A DNA stretch of 64,000 nt. Origin: Sporosarcina sp. Marseille-Q4943 (GTDB taxonomy: Bacteria; Bacillota; Bacilli; Bacillales_A; Planococcaceae). Shown piece after piece: positions 40,753 to 49,219 of this stretch; within the stretch, counting starts at the first letter, position 1; every line of letters begins with the position of its first letter. The notes under the pieces were generated by a model, which had not been told where the DNA came from, did no database searches, and worked only from the letters and a program-made list of their open reading frames with translations. The stretch is from contig NZ_CALSFT010000002.1 in assembly GCF_943736995.1 (NCBI RefSeq), positions 620,001 to 684,000 of the forward strand. Direction: 5' to 3'. The position numbers were made by a program, and so were the translations under genes.

Positions 40753-41505
40753 TTGCTGCAATTACAAAACATAGGCAAACAATACGATCATAAAGTCGTT
40801 TTAGATGATATTAATGTTGAGATTAAAGCAGGGGAGATTGTGTCTCTCTTAGGTCCAAGCGGGAGTGGTAAAACGACTTTATTGAATATCATTCTAGGAT
40901 TAACAACTATGGATCGCGGAAAAATCATCTTTAACGATATGGATCTGACGAATGTACCGATGAAGCGTCGCGGATTTAATATCGTATTCCAAGATTATGC
41001 GCTATTTCCTAATTTGAATGCTTACGACAATATTGTGTACGGATTAAGAAACAAGAAGGGAGTAGTGTCTGAGAAGGAGCTTCAAGACTATATTGAGTTC
41101 TTGGGGCTGAAACCTCATTTATCAAAGAAGATCGGTGAATTATCGGGCGGTCAGAAACAGAGGGTAGCTCTTGCGAGAACATTAGTTACAAAACCGAAGA
41201 TCTTATTATTGGACGAGCCGCTGAGCGCATTGGATGGTGTCATTAAGGAATCTATAAAACAGCGCATTCAATCGATTGCAAAAGAATTTAAACTGACGAC
41301 GATTATTGTGACGCATGACCCGGAAGAGGCACTAACATTGTCCGATAAAATATTGATCATTAATGAGGGGACGATTGCTCAATTTGGTACACCACATGAA
41401 ATCATCAATAAGCCAAATAATGATTTCGTTGAAAAATTCATTTTGAAGCAATTGCAGATTAAGAGACAAAATATATATAACTTATTCGGTGAGAAATATG
41501 CCTAA
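40753..41505 (+). CDS. Putative 2-aminoethylphosphonate ABC transporter ATP-binding protein
   Basis: 250 aa. Walker A GPSGSGKTTLLNIILGL near residue 35, FQDYALFPNLNAYDNI, signature LSGGQKQRVALARTL near 135, Walker B ILLLDEPLSALDG, H-loop THDPEEALTLSD. PotA/FbpC-like importer ATPase without a long C-terminal regulatory domain. TTG at 40753 is chosen because GGAGGTGA lies upstream; the ORF's extra seven codons contain that site. It overlaps the permease start by 8 bases. Substrate is assigned from the PhnW and PhnX genes in the same operon. Confidence 0.87.
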   Translation: MLQLQNIGKQYDHKVVLDDINVEIKAGEIVSLLGPSGSGKTTLLNIILGLTTMDRGKIIFNDMDLTNVPMKRRGFNIVFQDYALFPNLNAYDNIVYGLRNKKGVVSEKELQDYIEFLGLKPHLSKKIGELSGGQKQRVALARTLVTKPKILLLDEPLSALDGVIKESIKQRIQSIAKEFKLTTIIVTHDPEEALTLSDKILIINEGTIAQFGTPHEIINKPNNDFVEKFILKQLQIKRQNIYNLFGEKYA

Positions 41506-43117
41506 TGTAAAACCGGCCATGCGGGTCATCTTTATCCCGATCTTACTATTATTTACGGTTTTTCTCGTGGTGCCTCTTGGCATATTGTTTGTCCGTTCTT
41601 TTGAAACGAGCGAGGGATTCAATCTCTCGAATTATCTTTCAGCCCTTTCAGATAAAGAACTGATGGCGTCCATTGGAAACAGCATCCAAATCTCTAGCCT
41701 CACTGCTGTCATTACGACTGTTTTAGCATTTGTCCTAGCCTACGCCCTCAACTGTACAAACATATACAAGCCATTAAAAACAGCGATTAAAACGGGAATA
41801 CTTATTCCGATGCTGCTGCCTACAATTACATATGGATTTGCGATTATCTATTCTTTCGGCAACCAAGGGCTGCTCATAAAAATCATCGGGCAAAATCTTT
41901 TTGAGATTTATGGATTTAACGGGTTGTTGATCGGTTATGTGATTTATACATTGCCGGCAGCCTTTCTACTTATTAATAACTCATTCAAGTATATTGATAA
42001 GAAATTTATCATCGTTTCGAAGCTGATGGGTGATGGAACTATAAGAAGTTTTAAGAATACAATCGTTCGTCCGCTATTGGGAACTTTGGGTGGAGCTTTT
42101 GTACTTGCCTTCATCTTGAGCTTTACGGATTTCGGAATACCCGCTTCCATCGGAGGGACGTATACCGTTGTAGCGACTCAGCTGTATCAAGTTATGCTCG
42201 GTTCCATCCCGGATTTTAATAGTGGTGCTGTCATTGCTGTTCTTATGTTAATTCCGGCAGTATTTGGAGTTTTACTGTTAAACTACCTTGAAAAACTTAA
42301 TTTTCATTATGACAAGTTTACCGATACTGAGTTGATGCGGCATAGAGGTAGAGACATAAGCTTTGGGATTGGCGCAACTGTTATATTGATCGGCATGCTT
42401 TCGATTTTTGCTGTCATGTTTATTGCACCATTTTTACACAGTTTTCCTTATGATCTTACGTTCACGCTTACACATGTAATGGACACATTCCAATCAAGTG
42501 ATTTAACGACTGTCTATCAAAATTCATTGTTCGTTGCTCTATTGACAGCCGTATTTGGTACGCTCATTGCGTTTAGCTCCGCGGTTTTAAATGTCAGAAC
42601 AGGCATAAAAGGAAGATTGTCGACCGACATCATTTCCATGATGACGAATACAGTACCAGGCATGGTGTTAGGTTTGTCGTATTTACTTCTTTTTAATGGG
42701 AGCAGTTTAAAAGGGACATTTACAATTATCGTTCTCTGTAACATTGTCCACTACTTTACGACACCTTATTTAATGGCAAAAAACTCTTTATCTAAAATGA
42801 ATCCGACTTGGGAAACGACTGGAGAGCTATTGGGAGATAGCTGGTTGAAGACCGTCTATCGGGTACTCATTCCAAATTCGGCATCGACTGTGATTGAGAT
42901 GTTCAGCTATTATTTCATCAATTCAATGGTCACGATCAGTGGGATTATCTTTTTAGTGACAGCTCAAACTTCAGTAGTAGCAAGCAAGATTAAAGAACTC
43001 CAACATTTCGCTGAATTCAATGAAATATTCATCTTATCAATACTGATCTTCATTACTAACTTAGTTGTAAAGTTGCTTTGCGATTACTTTCAAAAAAGGC
43101 AATTCAAACATCTATGA
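41498..43117 (+). CDS. Fused two-domain ABC permease for 2-aminoethylphosphonate
   Basis: 539 aa, about twelve hydrophobic segments: two MetI-type permease halves in one chain, as in FbpB/AfuB-like proteins. Half one contains VIFIPILLLFTVFLVVPLG and VLAFILSFTDFGIPASIG; half two contains FGTLIAFSSAVLNVRTG and LGLSYLLLFNGSSLKG with MNPTWETTGELLGDSWLKTV as its EAA-like loop. The fusion replaces separate PhnU and PhnV permeases. ATG at 41498 has GGTGAG 4 bases upstream inside the ATPase gene. Confidence 0.87.
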   Translation: MPNVKPAMRVIFIPILLLFTVFLVVPLGILFVRSFETSEGFNLSNYLSALSDKELMASIGNSIQISSLTAVITTVLAFVLAYALNCTNIYKPLKTAIKTGILIPMLLPTITYGFAIIYSFGNQGLLIKIIGQNLFEIYGFNGLLIGYVIYTLPAAFLLINNSFKYIDKKFIIVSKLMGDGTIRSFKNTIVRPLLGTLGGAFVLAFILSFTDFGIPASIGGTYTVVATQLYQVMLGSIPDFNSGAVIAVLMLIPAVFGVLLLNYLEKLNFHYDKFTDTELMRHRGRDISFGIGATVILIGMLSIFAVMFIAPFLHSFPYDLTFTLTHVMDTFQSSDLTTVYQNSLFVALLTAVFGTLIAFSSAVLNVRTGIKGRLSTDIISMMTNTVPGMVLGLSYLLLFNGSSLKGTFTIIVLCNIVHYFTTPYLMAKNSLSKMNPTWETTGELLGDSWLKTVYRVLIPNSASTVIEMFSYYFINSMVTISGIIFLVTAQTSVVASKIKELQHFAEFNEIFILSILIFITNLVVKLLCDYFQKRQFKHL

Positions 43118-43130
43118 GGGGGTTATTAGT

Positions 43131-44117
43131 GTGAAAAAGTTGAAGAGTATACTGCTATCTTTATTCTCTCTAAGCTTGCTCGTTGCATTGGCGGCTTGTA
43201 GTAGCAGCAAAGCTGCTGGAGAAGCAGTAGTCATTTATACGAATGGTGATGAAGCGGCGTCTGAAGCTATGGAAAGTGCTTTGAAACGGGCGGGGTACGA
43301 AGGGAAATATGTGCTCCAATCATTAGGTACTTCTGAATTGGGCGGAAAACTGCTGGCTGAGGGCGATAAAATCGAGGCGGACATCGTGACGATGAGTTCT
43401 TATTTCATCGAAACTGCCCAGCAGCAACATAATATGTTTAAAGATTTAACGTTTACCACAAATGCATTGGAAGAGCATCCACCGTATTATTCGCCGGTGT
43501 TAGCGAATACAGGTTCAATTTTCGTAAATACAGAAGTGCTCAAACAAAAAGGATTGCCGATGCCGACGTCGATTAAAGATTTAGCGAAACCGGAATTTGA
43601 AGGATTGGTGTCGATTCCGAACATTATGGATTCCTCAACAGGGTGGCTGTTAGTTCAAGCGGTTATTAGCCAATACGGAGAAGAAGAAGGGAAAACAGTT
43701 CTTCGTGAATTAATTGCAAATAGTGGTCCTCATGTTGAGAGTTCAGGTTCAGGGCCAATTAAGAAAGTTCAAGCCGGGGAAGTGGCTGCAGGTTTTGGAT
43801 TGCGATATCAAGCGGTGATGGCTAAAGAAAGCGGTTTGCCAATTGAGTTTGTCGATCCGATTGAGGGTAATTTTTCACTGACAGAATCAGTGGCAGTCGT
43901 GAATAAAGACGATGCGACAACAACTCTAGCAATGGAAATGGCAGAAGTCATTATTCAAGACGCTCGAAAAGAGTTGCTTACACATTATCCAGTCGCACTT
44001 TATGAAGGTGAAACAGTTAAGGATATGAACAAACCGGCACATTCCATGAAATTTGAACAACCATTAACTGTGGAGTTGCTACAGCAACATCAGGAATTTT
44101 TTAAATCAGCTAACTAA
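43131..44117 (+). CDS. Putative 2-aminoethylphosphonate-binding lipoprotein
   Basis: 328 aa. Lipoprotein signal MKKLKSILLSLFSLSLLVAL with lipobox LAAC. Type 2 periplasmic-binding fold as in FbpA/PhnS-like proteins (VVIYTNGDEAASEAMESALK at the start of the mature domain, SIPNIMDSSTGWLLVQAVI in the middle, GPIKKVQAGEVAAGFGLRYQ). GTG start behind GAGGGGG. It delivers the substrate to the fused permease. Confidence 0.85.
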   Translation: MKKLKSILLSLFSLSLLVALAACSSSKAAGEAVVIYTNGDEAASEAMESALKRAGYEGKYVLQSLGTSELGGKLLAEGDKIEADIVTMSSYFIETAQQQHNMFKDLTFTTNALEEHPPYYSPVLANTGSIFVNTEVLKQKGLPMPTSIKDLAKPEFEGLVSIPNIMDSSTGWLLVQAVISQYGEEEGKTVLRELIANSGPHVESSGSGPIKKVQAGEVAAGFGLRYQAVMAKESGLPIEFVDPIEGNFSLTESVAVVNKDDATTTLAMEMAEVIIQDARKELLTHYPVALYEGETVKDMNKPAHSMKFEQPLTVELLQQHQEFFKSAN

Positions 44118-44137
44118 TTTAGGAGGAGCGAAGGCAT

Positions 44138-45232
44138 ATGAATACATACAAATTATTAACACCTGGCCCATTGACGACGACTAGCACGGTGAAAGAGGAA
44201 ATGCTTCTTGACCGTTGTACATGGGATCAAGACTATAAAGACATTACGCAAAAAATCAGAACCCAACTGCTCGAATTCGCATCGGCTCCAAAAGAGGCGT
44301 ATACAACGGTGCTTATGCAAGGAAGCGGTACGTTCGTTGTCGAATCGGTAATGACAACTGCAATTGCACAAAGTGATAAAGTGCTTATTGTAACGAACGG
44401 TGCGTATGGGGAACGGATTGTGAAAATGGCCCAATATATTGGATTGAATTATGTTGAATATCGTGTGGCCTACAATGAGTATCCAGAGGAAAATGACATA
44501 AGACGCATTCTAGAAGAAGATCAGCGGATTACACATATTGTAATGGTTCATTGTGAAACGACAACAGGTATTTTGAATCCGATTGAGATGATCTCGAACC
44601 TTTCGCAGGAATTTGACAAGACATTGATCATTGATGCGATGAGCAGTTTTGGCGGGATGGACATTAATGTATCTGAACTAGGAATCGACTATTTGATCAG
44701 CAGTGCAAATAAATGTATTCAAGGCGTTCCGGGCTTTGGATTCGTCATCGCAAATCTCGAGAAGCTTGTTGCATGTGAAGGGAATGCGCGGAGTTTGTCA
44801 TTAGACCTATATGACCAATGGAAAGAGATGGATAAGGATGGGAAATGGCGGTACACGTCACCAACGCATGTAGTGGCTGCATTCGCAAAGGCGATGGAGG
44901 AGTTGGTTGAAGAAGGCGGCATTCCTGCCAGATTTGCCCGCTATCAACATAATAATCGTCTGTTACGAGAGAGTATGGAAAAAGTGAATATACATCCTTA
45001 TATTTCATCTGAAAAGCAATCGCCAATCATTACAACCTTCCTTTTCCCAAACGAGCAGTTCAGTTTCGAGGAATTCTATTCCTATGTAAAAGCGAAAGGG
45101 TACGTCATCTATCCAGGAAAGTTAACAGATATAGATACATTCCGGATTGGCAATATCGGTGAAATCTATGAAGAAGATATTCTAAAGCTCTGCTCGATAA
45201 TAGAAAACTATATGAAAGTGGTGGCATCATGA
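44138..45232 (+). CDS. phnW: 2-aminoethylphosphonate--pyruvate transaminase
   Basis: 364 aa, class V aminotransferase. N-terminal LLTPGPLTTTSTVKEEML, phosphate-binding VLMQGSGTFVVES near residue 55-65, MVHCETTTGILNPI near 130, IIDAMSSFGGMDI near 165, and the PLP lysine in SSANKCIQGVPGFGFVI near 190. It converts AEP and pyruvate to phosphonoacetaldehyde and alanine. AGGAGGAG site upstream. The four-base overlap with phnX supports coupled synthesis. Confidence 0.95.
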   Translation: MNTYKLLTPGPLTTTSTVKEEMLLDRCTWDQDYKDITQKIRTQLLEFASAPKEAYTTVLMQGSGTFVVESVMTTAIAQSDKVLIVTNGAYGERIVKMAQYIGLNYVEYRVAYNEYPEENDIRRILEEDQRITHIVMVHCETTTGILNPIEMISNLSQEFDKTLIIDAMSSFGGMDINVSELGIDYLISSANKCIQGVPGFGFVIANLEKLVACEGNARSLSLDLYDQWKEMDKDGKWRYTSPTHVVAAFAKAMEELVEEGGIPARFARYQHNNRLLRESMEKVNIHPYISSEKQSPIITTFLFPNEQFSFEEFYSYVKAKGYVIYPGKLTDIDTFRIGNIGEIYEEDILKLCSIIENYMKVVAS

Positions 45233-46050
45233 ACAAAGTAGAAGGCGTAATTTTCGATTGGGCTGGGACGACGGTCGATTTTGGCTGCTTTGCACCTGTC
45301 AATGTATTTGTAGATATCTTTAAAAATGCGGGGATTGACGTCACGATGGAAGAAGCGAGAGGGCCGATGGGGATGTTGAAAATCGATCACATCCGCGCAA
45401 TGTTGTCCATGCCGAGAATCGCTGCATTATGGGAAGAGAAATATGGAAGACCTTTTAACGAGCAAGATGTTGAGAATTTGTATGCTGAATTTGAACCTGC
45501 ACTGATGGCTTCATTGGTGGATTATACAAATCCGATCCCGGGCGTCGTTGAGACGGTTGAAGCATTACGGAAGCAAGAGTTGAAAATCGGCTCGACAACA
45601 GGCTATACAGCGAACATGATGGACGTCGTCGTTCCGCAAGCCTTGAAAAATGGCTATGGTCCGGATTATTATGTGACCCCGGATGACACGGATTCTATTG
45701 GAAGACCCTATCCGTATATGATTTATCGAAATATGGAACGGCTTAAACTATCGGCCCCGTGGAAGGTAGTAAAAGTAGGCGACACCATTTCAGATATTAA
45801 AGAGGGCGTTAACGCGGGTGTTTGGTCAGTAGGAGTCGTGGTCGGCAGCTCAGAAATGGGTTTAAGCTTGGATGAATATAATGCATTAACGCAATCTGAC
45901 AAAGAAACAATTATTGCTAGAACAGCACGCACCTTTAGGCAAAACGGGGCAGACTTTACGATTCAAACAATGCGTGAACTTCCTGAGCTAATTGAAACGA
46001 TTAATAATCATCTTTCAGAAGGTAAGAGACCTCATTCAATGCAAGAATGA
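45229..46050 (+). CDS. phnX: Phosphonoacetaldehyde hydrolase
   Basis: 273 aa, HAD superfamily. Nucleophile motif IFDWAGTTVDFG near residue 10, GPMGMLKIDHIRAM with the Schiff-base lysine (about residue 50) that defines PhnX, GSTTGYTANMM near 125, VKVGDTISDIKEGVNAG near 185. It cleaves the C-P bond of phosphonoacetaldehyde to acetaldehyde and phosphate, finishing the PhnW-PhnX route. Last gene of the operon. Confidence 0.95.
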   Translation: MNKVEGVIFDWAGTTVDFGCFAPVNVFVDIFKNAGIDVTMEEARGPMGMLKIDHIRAMLSMPRIAALWEEKYGRPFNEQDVENLYAEFEPALMASLVDYTNPIPGVVETVEALRKQELKIGSTTGYTANMMDVVVPQALKNGYGPDYYVTPDDTDSIGRPYPYMIYRNMERLKLSAPWKVVKVGDTISDIKEGVNAGVWSVGVVVGSSEMGLSLDEYNALTQSDKETIIARTARTFRQNGADFTIQTMRELPELIETINNHLSEGKRPHSMQE

Positions 46051-46085
46051 GCAGATGACATAAGTGTGAGAGGTCGGCTATTCAA

Positions 46086-46113
46086 TAAAAAAAGCACCGC
46101 CTTGAGCGGTGCT
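46086..46113 (-). terminator. Terminator of the 46-aa lipoprotein gene
   Basis: AGCACCGC / GCGGTGCT stem; minus-strand reading ends in a TTTTTTT run. It may also stop the phn operon from the other side. Confidence 0.9.
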
Positions 46114-46123
46114 ACATAGTACA

Positions 46124-46264
46124 TTATTGACTATTATCTTCACGCTGCTCCGAAGGCTCTTCCGACGGATCTGGCTCATCTTCGTCAACGCCGTTGCAGC
46201 CGTATAGTAAGCCCGCTGACAAGAAAACCGACATAAACGGAAGAAGAAATTTTTTGAACTTCAT
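46124..46264 (-). CDS. Small lipoprotein, 46 aa
   Basis: Below usual length cut-offs. MKFKKFLLPFMSVFLSAGLL with lipobox LLYGC, then a short acidic tail NGVDEDEPDPSEEPSEQRE. Excellent GAGGAGGGA site and its own terminator show it is a real gene. Only about 22 residues remain after lipidation. Role unknown. Confidence 0.78.
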   Translation of the reverse strand: MKFKKFLLPFMSVFLSAGLLYGCNGVDEDEPDPSEEPSEQREDNSQ

Positions 46265-46340
46265 TCTTATCCCTCCTCAAAATTAGACTCGAGTTATTTT
46301 GTGCTATCTTTTGCTAATTATTCACGTGTTTTTTACAAAA

Positions 46341-46390
46341 GCTCATTTATTCCATTAAGGGCTCAAATAACTTATCAAGAGCTCATTTAA
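46341..46390. repeat. Short array, 20-bp period (GCTCATTTA word)
   Basis: GCTCATTTAT at 46341, GCTCAAATAA at 46361 and GCTCATTTAA at 46381: three units in exact 20-bp phase, in the gap upstream of the 46-aa lipoprotein gene. Confidence 0.7.
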
Positions 46391-46394
46391 TTCG

Positions 46395-46430
46395 AAAAAA
46401 GGCTGTCCCACAATTCACATGGGGCAGCCT
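46395..46430 (-). terminator. Terminator of the 73-aa protein gene
   Basis: GGCTGTCCC / GGGGCAGCC stem; minus-strand reading ends in TTTTTT. Confidence 0.9.
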
Positions 46431-46431
46431 C

Positions 46432-46653
46432 TCATCGTTTCTTTTTATCCTCCCGATGATACTCAGAAACTTGCACAACTCGCACTTTACCAGTGTGGAG
46501 CTCATGATAGATTCCACGGCTGTCTCGGAAGGTAATGTATTGATCCCGTTCCGATTTGACGAGTTGTTCGGCGCTTTCCAACGAGTCGGTATGAATGAAG
46601 CGCCGGATGTAATGTTCTTCATCGAAAAAGTACGTGATTTTGAATTCCTGCAT
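46432..46653 (-). CDS. Small protein of unknown function, 73 aa
   Basis: MQEFKITYFFDEEHYIRRFI, then TDSLESAEQLVKSERDQYIT and a basic tail (SEYHREDKKKR). Predicted beta-alpha-beta, no signal peptide. GGAGAGG site and a terminator support expression. I do not recognise a family. Confidence 0.72.
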   Translation of the reverse strand: MQEFKITYFFDEEHYIRRFIHTDSLESAEQLVKSERDQYITFRDSRGIYHELHTGKVRVVQVSEYHREDKKKR

Positions 46654-46786
46654 TGCGACCTCTCCTTCAACAATGATTAGATTGCCCTCTCTCGATTCAT
46701 ACTATTCCCCCACAATTGCCAATAGTGTAACATAGAGAGAAACGGATATCCGCCGAAGTCCAGATCCTATACTTCGAGATAGAGAG

Positions 46787-48403
46787 ATGATTGGCATGAA
46801 ATCGAAATCCTTGCAATCTCGCATTTTTTCATATGGCGCATTGTTCGTATCCCTCATTGCGATCATCATCGGTGTTTCGTTCTATTTCACGATGTCGCAT
46901 GGAATTGAGAAACAGATCGGCATACGAGCGCTGAGCATCGCGCAAACAACGGCCGCTCGTCCTGATGTGATCGCAGCTTTTGAAGAGGATGACCCAACCA
47001 AATTTCTCCAACCGATTGCAGAAGCCGTCCGCCTGCAAACCGGAGCTGAATATGTCGTCATCGGGAACAGTGAAGGCATCCGGTACGCTCATCCCGTCGT
47101 CGAGCGGATCGGACAAAAGATGGTCGGCGACGATAATGAACGCGCGCTTCACCTCGGGGAATCGTATGTTTCGAAGGCGACCGGGACACTCGGTCCTGCG
47201 TTGCGCGGGAAAACGCCTGTCTTCAATGACGAAGGTGATATTGTCGGGGTCATTTCTGTCGGCTATTTGAATGAAGACATTTCCTCCATATTCTTTGAGT
47301 ACATCGACAACATCTCTTACATCGTCCTAATCGCCATCGTTCTCGGCATCATCGGCTCAAGTGTCCTTGCAAGAAACATCAAGAAAGAACTATTCAATCT
47401 CGAGCCTGCGGAAATTGCTAATTTATTCACCGAACGGAATGCGCTCATCGAGTCGGTTCGCGAAGGCATCATCATGGTCGACGCGAATGGCGTCATTACA
47501 ACAGTGAACGCGGCCGCCTTTGAAACGCTATCGATTCCAGGGCAAACGGAACTGATCGGCAAGACAATCCAGGAAGTGCTTCCGAACACCCTCTTGCCGA
47601 AAGTGCTGGAAACGGGGGAGCGGCATCTCGATCGGCCGATGGAGATTCACGGGAGGAAAGTCATCGTCAACCGTATCCCGATTCGGGCAAATGATCGGAT
47701 CATCGGCGCCGTATCCACATTCCGTCTTCAATCAGAAATTGACCAGCTTGCAATGGAATTGTCGCAAGTGAAACGGTACACGGAAGCGCTTCGAGCACAG
47801 ACGCATGAATATAATAATTTCCTGTACACGATTTCAGGGCTTATCCAGCTTCATTCATACGACGAGGCGCTTAGCTTGATTCATGACGAGACGGCAGAAC
47901 ACCAATCCCTCATCCAGTTTGTGACGAAGCGATTGAAAGATCCATTCCTCGGTGGAATCGTCATCGGTTTCTTCAACCGGGCAAGGGAATTGAAAGTCCG
48001 TTTCCTGCTCGACGAAGACAGCTTTCTAAAAGAGCTGCCGGCCCATTTGGAGAAGACCCATTTCGTCTCCATCATCGGGAATTTGGTGACGAATGCATTT
48101 GAAGCGGTTGAGATGAATTCGGAAGTGAAGAGGATGGTCCGCATTTTCATTTTCGATAACGGGGAGGAGATATTGTTTGAAGTGGAGGATTCGGGGAAGG
48201 GTATCGCGAATGAAGTATTAGAAGCTTTATTCCAGGAAAAAGTTTCGACGAAAGATGTGGAAGACAGAGGATATGGTCTTTTGAAAGTGGCGGAGAACGT
48301 CGAGGACTTAGGCGGCTCCATCACAGTGGAAAAAGGGGATTTGGGTGGTGCACTGTTCATCATATCCATTCCGAAAAGGGGGGTACTGAATGCGACCAAT
48401 TGA
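46787..48403 (+). CDS. Sensor histidine kinase, CitA/DcuS (DctS) family
   Basis: 538 aa. TM1 near residues 15-38 (YGALFVSLIAIIIGVSFYF), an extracytoplasmic PAS-like sensor to about 170 (EAVRLQTGAEYVVIGNSEGI, then RYAHPVVERIGQKMVGDD) that in this family binds C4-dicarboxylates or citrate, TM2 (YIVLIAIVLGIIGSSVLA), a cytoplasmic PAS (VREGIIMVDANGVITTVN), the phospho-acceptor His in LRAQTHEYNNFLYTISGLIQ near 345, and a C-terminal ATPase domain (EDSGKGIANEVLEALF). The start is uncertain (46787 or 46796). It overlaps its response regulator by 14 bases. Likely controls the adjacent tctCBA genes. Confidence 0.92.
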   Translation: MIGMKSKSLQSRIFSYGALFVSLIAIIIGVSFYFTMSHGIEKQIGIRALSIAQTTAARPDVIAAFEEDDPTKFLQPIAEAVRLQTGAEYVVIGNSEGIRYAHPVVERIGQKMVGDDNERALHLGESYVSKATGTLGPALRGKTPVFNDEGDIVGVISVGYLNEDISSIFFEYIDNISYIVLIAIVLGIIGSSVLARNIKKELFNLEPAEIANLFTERNALIESVREGIIMVDANGVITTVNAAAFETLSIPGQTELIGKTIQEVLPNTLLPKVLETGERHLDRPMEIHGRKVIVNRIPIRANDRIIGAVSTFRLQSEIDQLAMELSQVKRYTEALRAQTHEYNNFLYTISGLIQLHSYDEALSLIHDETAEHQSLIQFVTKRLKDPFLGGIVIGFFNRARELKVRFLLDEDSFLKELPAHLEKTHFVSIIGNLVTNAFEAVEMNSEVKRMVRIFIFDNGEEILFEVEDSGKGIANEVLEALFQEKVSTKDVEDRGYGLLKVAENVEDLGGSITVEKGDLGGALFIISIPKRGVLNATN

Positions 48404-49079
48404 AGTTCTTATCATTGAAGATGATAAGCGGATTGCTGATATCCATCGTCGATTCATCGAAAAAATAGAAGGCTTCACGGTTGTCGGAGCCGCGCATTCC
48501 GGCGAGGAGGCGAAGGATTGGGTGCAGGCGCTGTCGCCGGATCTCGTGCTGCTTGATGTCTACTTGCCTGATGCGCTCGGTACGGAAATCATGGGTTTCA
48601 TTCACGAAAATAGCCCTGAAACGGACATCATTTTCATTACGGCGGCAGCTGAAGTCGATATCGTGAAAAAAGCATATCGACGAGGCGTAGCCGATTATAT
48701 ATTGAAGCCGCTCACATTCGATCGGTTCAAGGAAAGCCTTCATTCGTACAAAGCGAAAAGGGAGAAGCTTGCGGGTGACGGAGTAATGAAAGAGGATTCC
48801 ATCCAGTTCTTGTGGAATAAAACAAATGCGGCAGCAGAAAATCCGGAAGTCCTTCCCCCAAAAGGGATCGACCCGATAACGAAGGAGAAAGTCGTCAGCC
48901 ATATGAAACAAGTCGATGGGGGAATGACAGCGGAAACGCTCGGCGTGGATATAGGCGTGAGCCGTTCGACTGCAAGACGCTATTTGGAATACCTCGTGTC
49001 AGAGAAACAGGCTTATACCGAGCTTATTTACGGTTCAGTCGGACGCCCTGAAAGAAGGTATTTCATTCAACGACGATGA
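48390..49079 (+). CDS. Response regulator, CitT/DcuR family
   Basis: 229 aa. Receiver domain with acidic pocket (VLIIEDDKR), phospho-acceptor Asp in LVLLDVYLPDALG near residue 54, and Lys in YILKPLTFDRF near 105. A C-terminal HTH (VDGGMTAETLGVDIGVSRST, then ARRYLEYL) is typical of the family. GGGGG just upstream of the ATG. It presumably activates the tricarboxylate transporter genes that start 140 bases downstream. Confidence 0.92.
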   Translation: MRPIEVLIIEDDKRIADIHRRFIEKIEGFTVVGAAHSGEEAKDWVQALSPDLVLLDVYLPDALGTEIMGFIHENSPETDIIFITAAAEVDIVKKAYRRGVADYILKPLTFDRFKESLHSYKAKREKLAGDGVMKEDSIQFLWNKTNAAAENPEVLPPKGIDPITKEKVVSHMKQVDGGMTAETLGVDIGVSRSTARRYLEYLVSEKQAYTELIYGSVGRPERRYFIQRR

Positions 49080-49173
49080 ACAGTATGAACAAAATGACGT
49101 TTACGACGAATATTCAACTTATGACCGCAAACATTGAATACAACCAACTTTCTGATAAATTGGTGATAGCGAA

Positions 49174-49187
49174 TGAAAACGCTACCA
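49174..49187 (+). promoter_or_regulatory. Consensus cre site (CcpA binding) upstream of tctC
   Basis: TGAAAACGCTACCA matches the Bacillus cre consensus TGWAARCGYTWNCW at every position. It lies 33-46 bases before the tctC start, overlapping an imperfect stem (TTGGTGATAGCG / CGCTACCATCAA) followed by eight T, so it may be in the leader or promoter. Catabolite repression of the transporter is expected. Confidence 0.65.
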
Positions 49188-49219
49188 TCAATTTTTTTTA
49201 TTCCAAAGGGGGATGCAAG

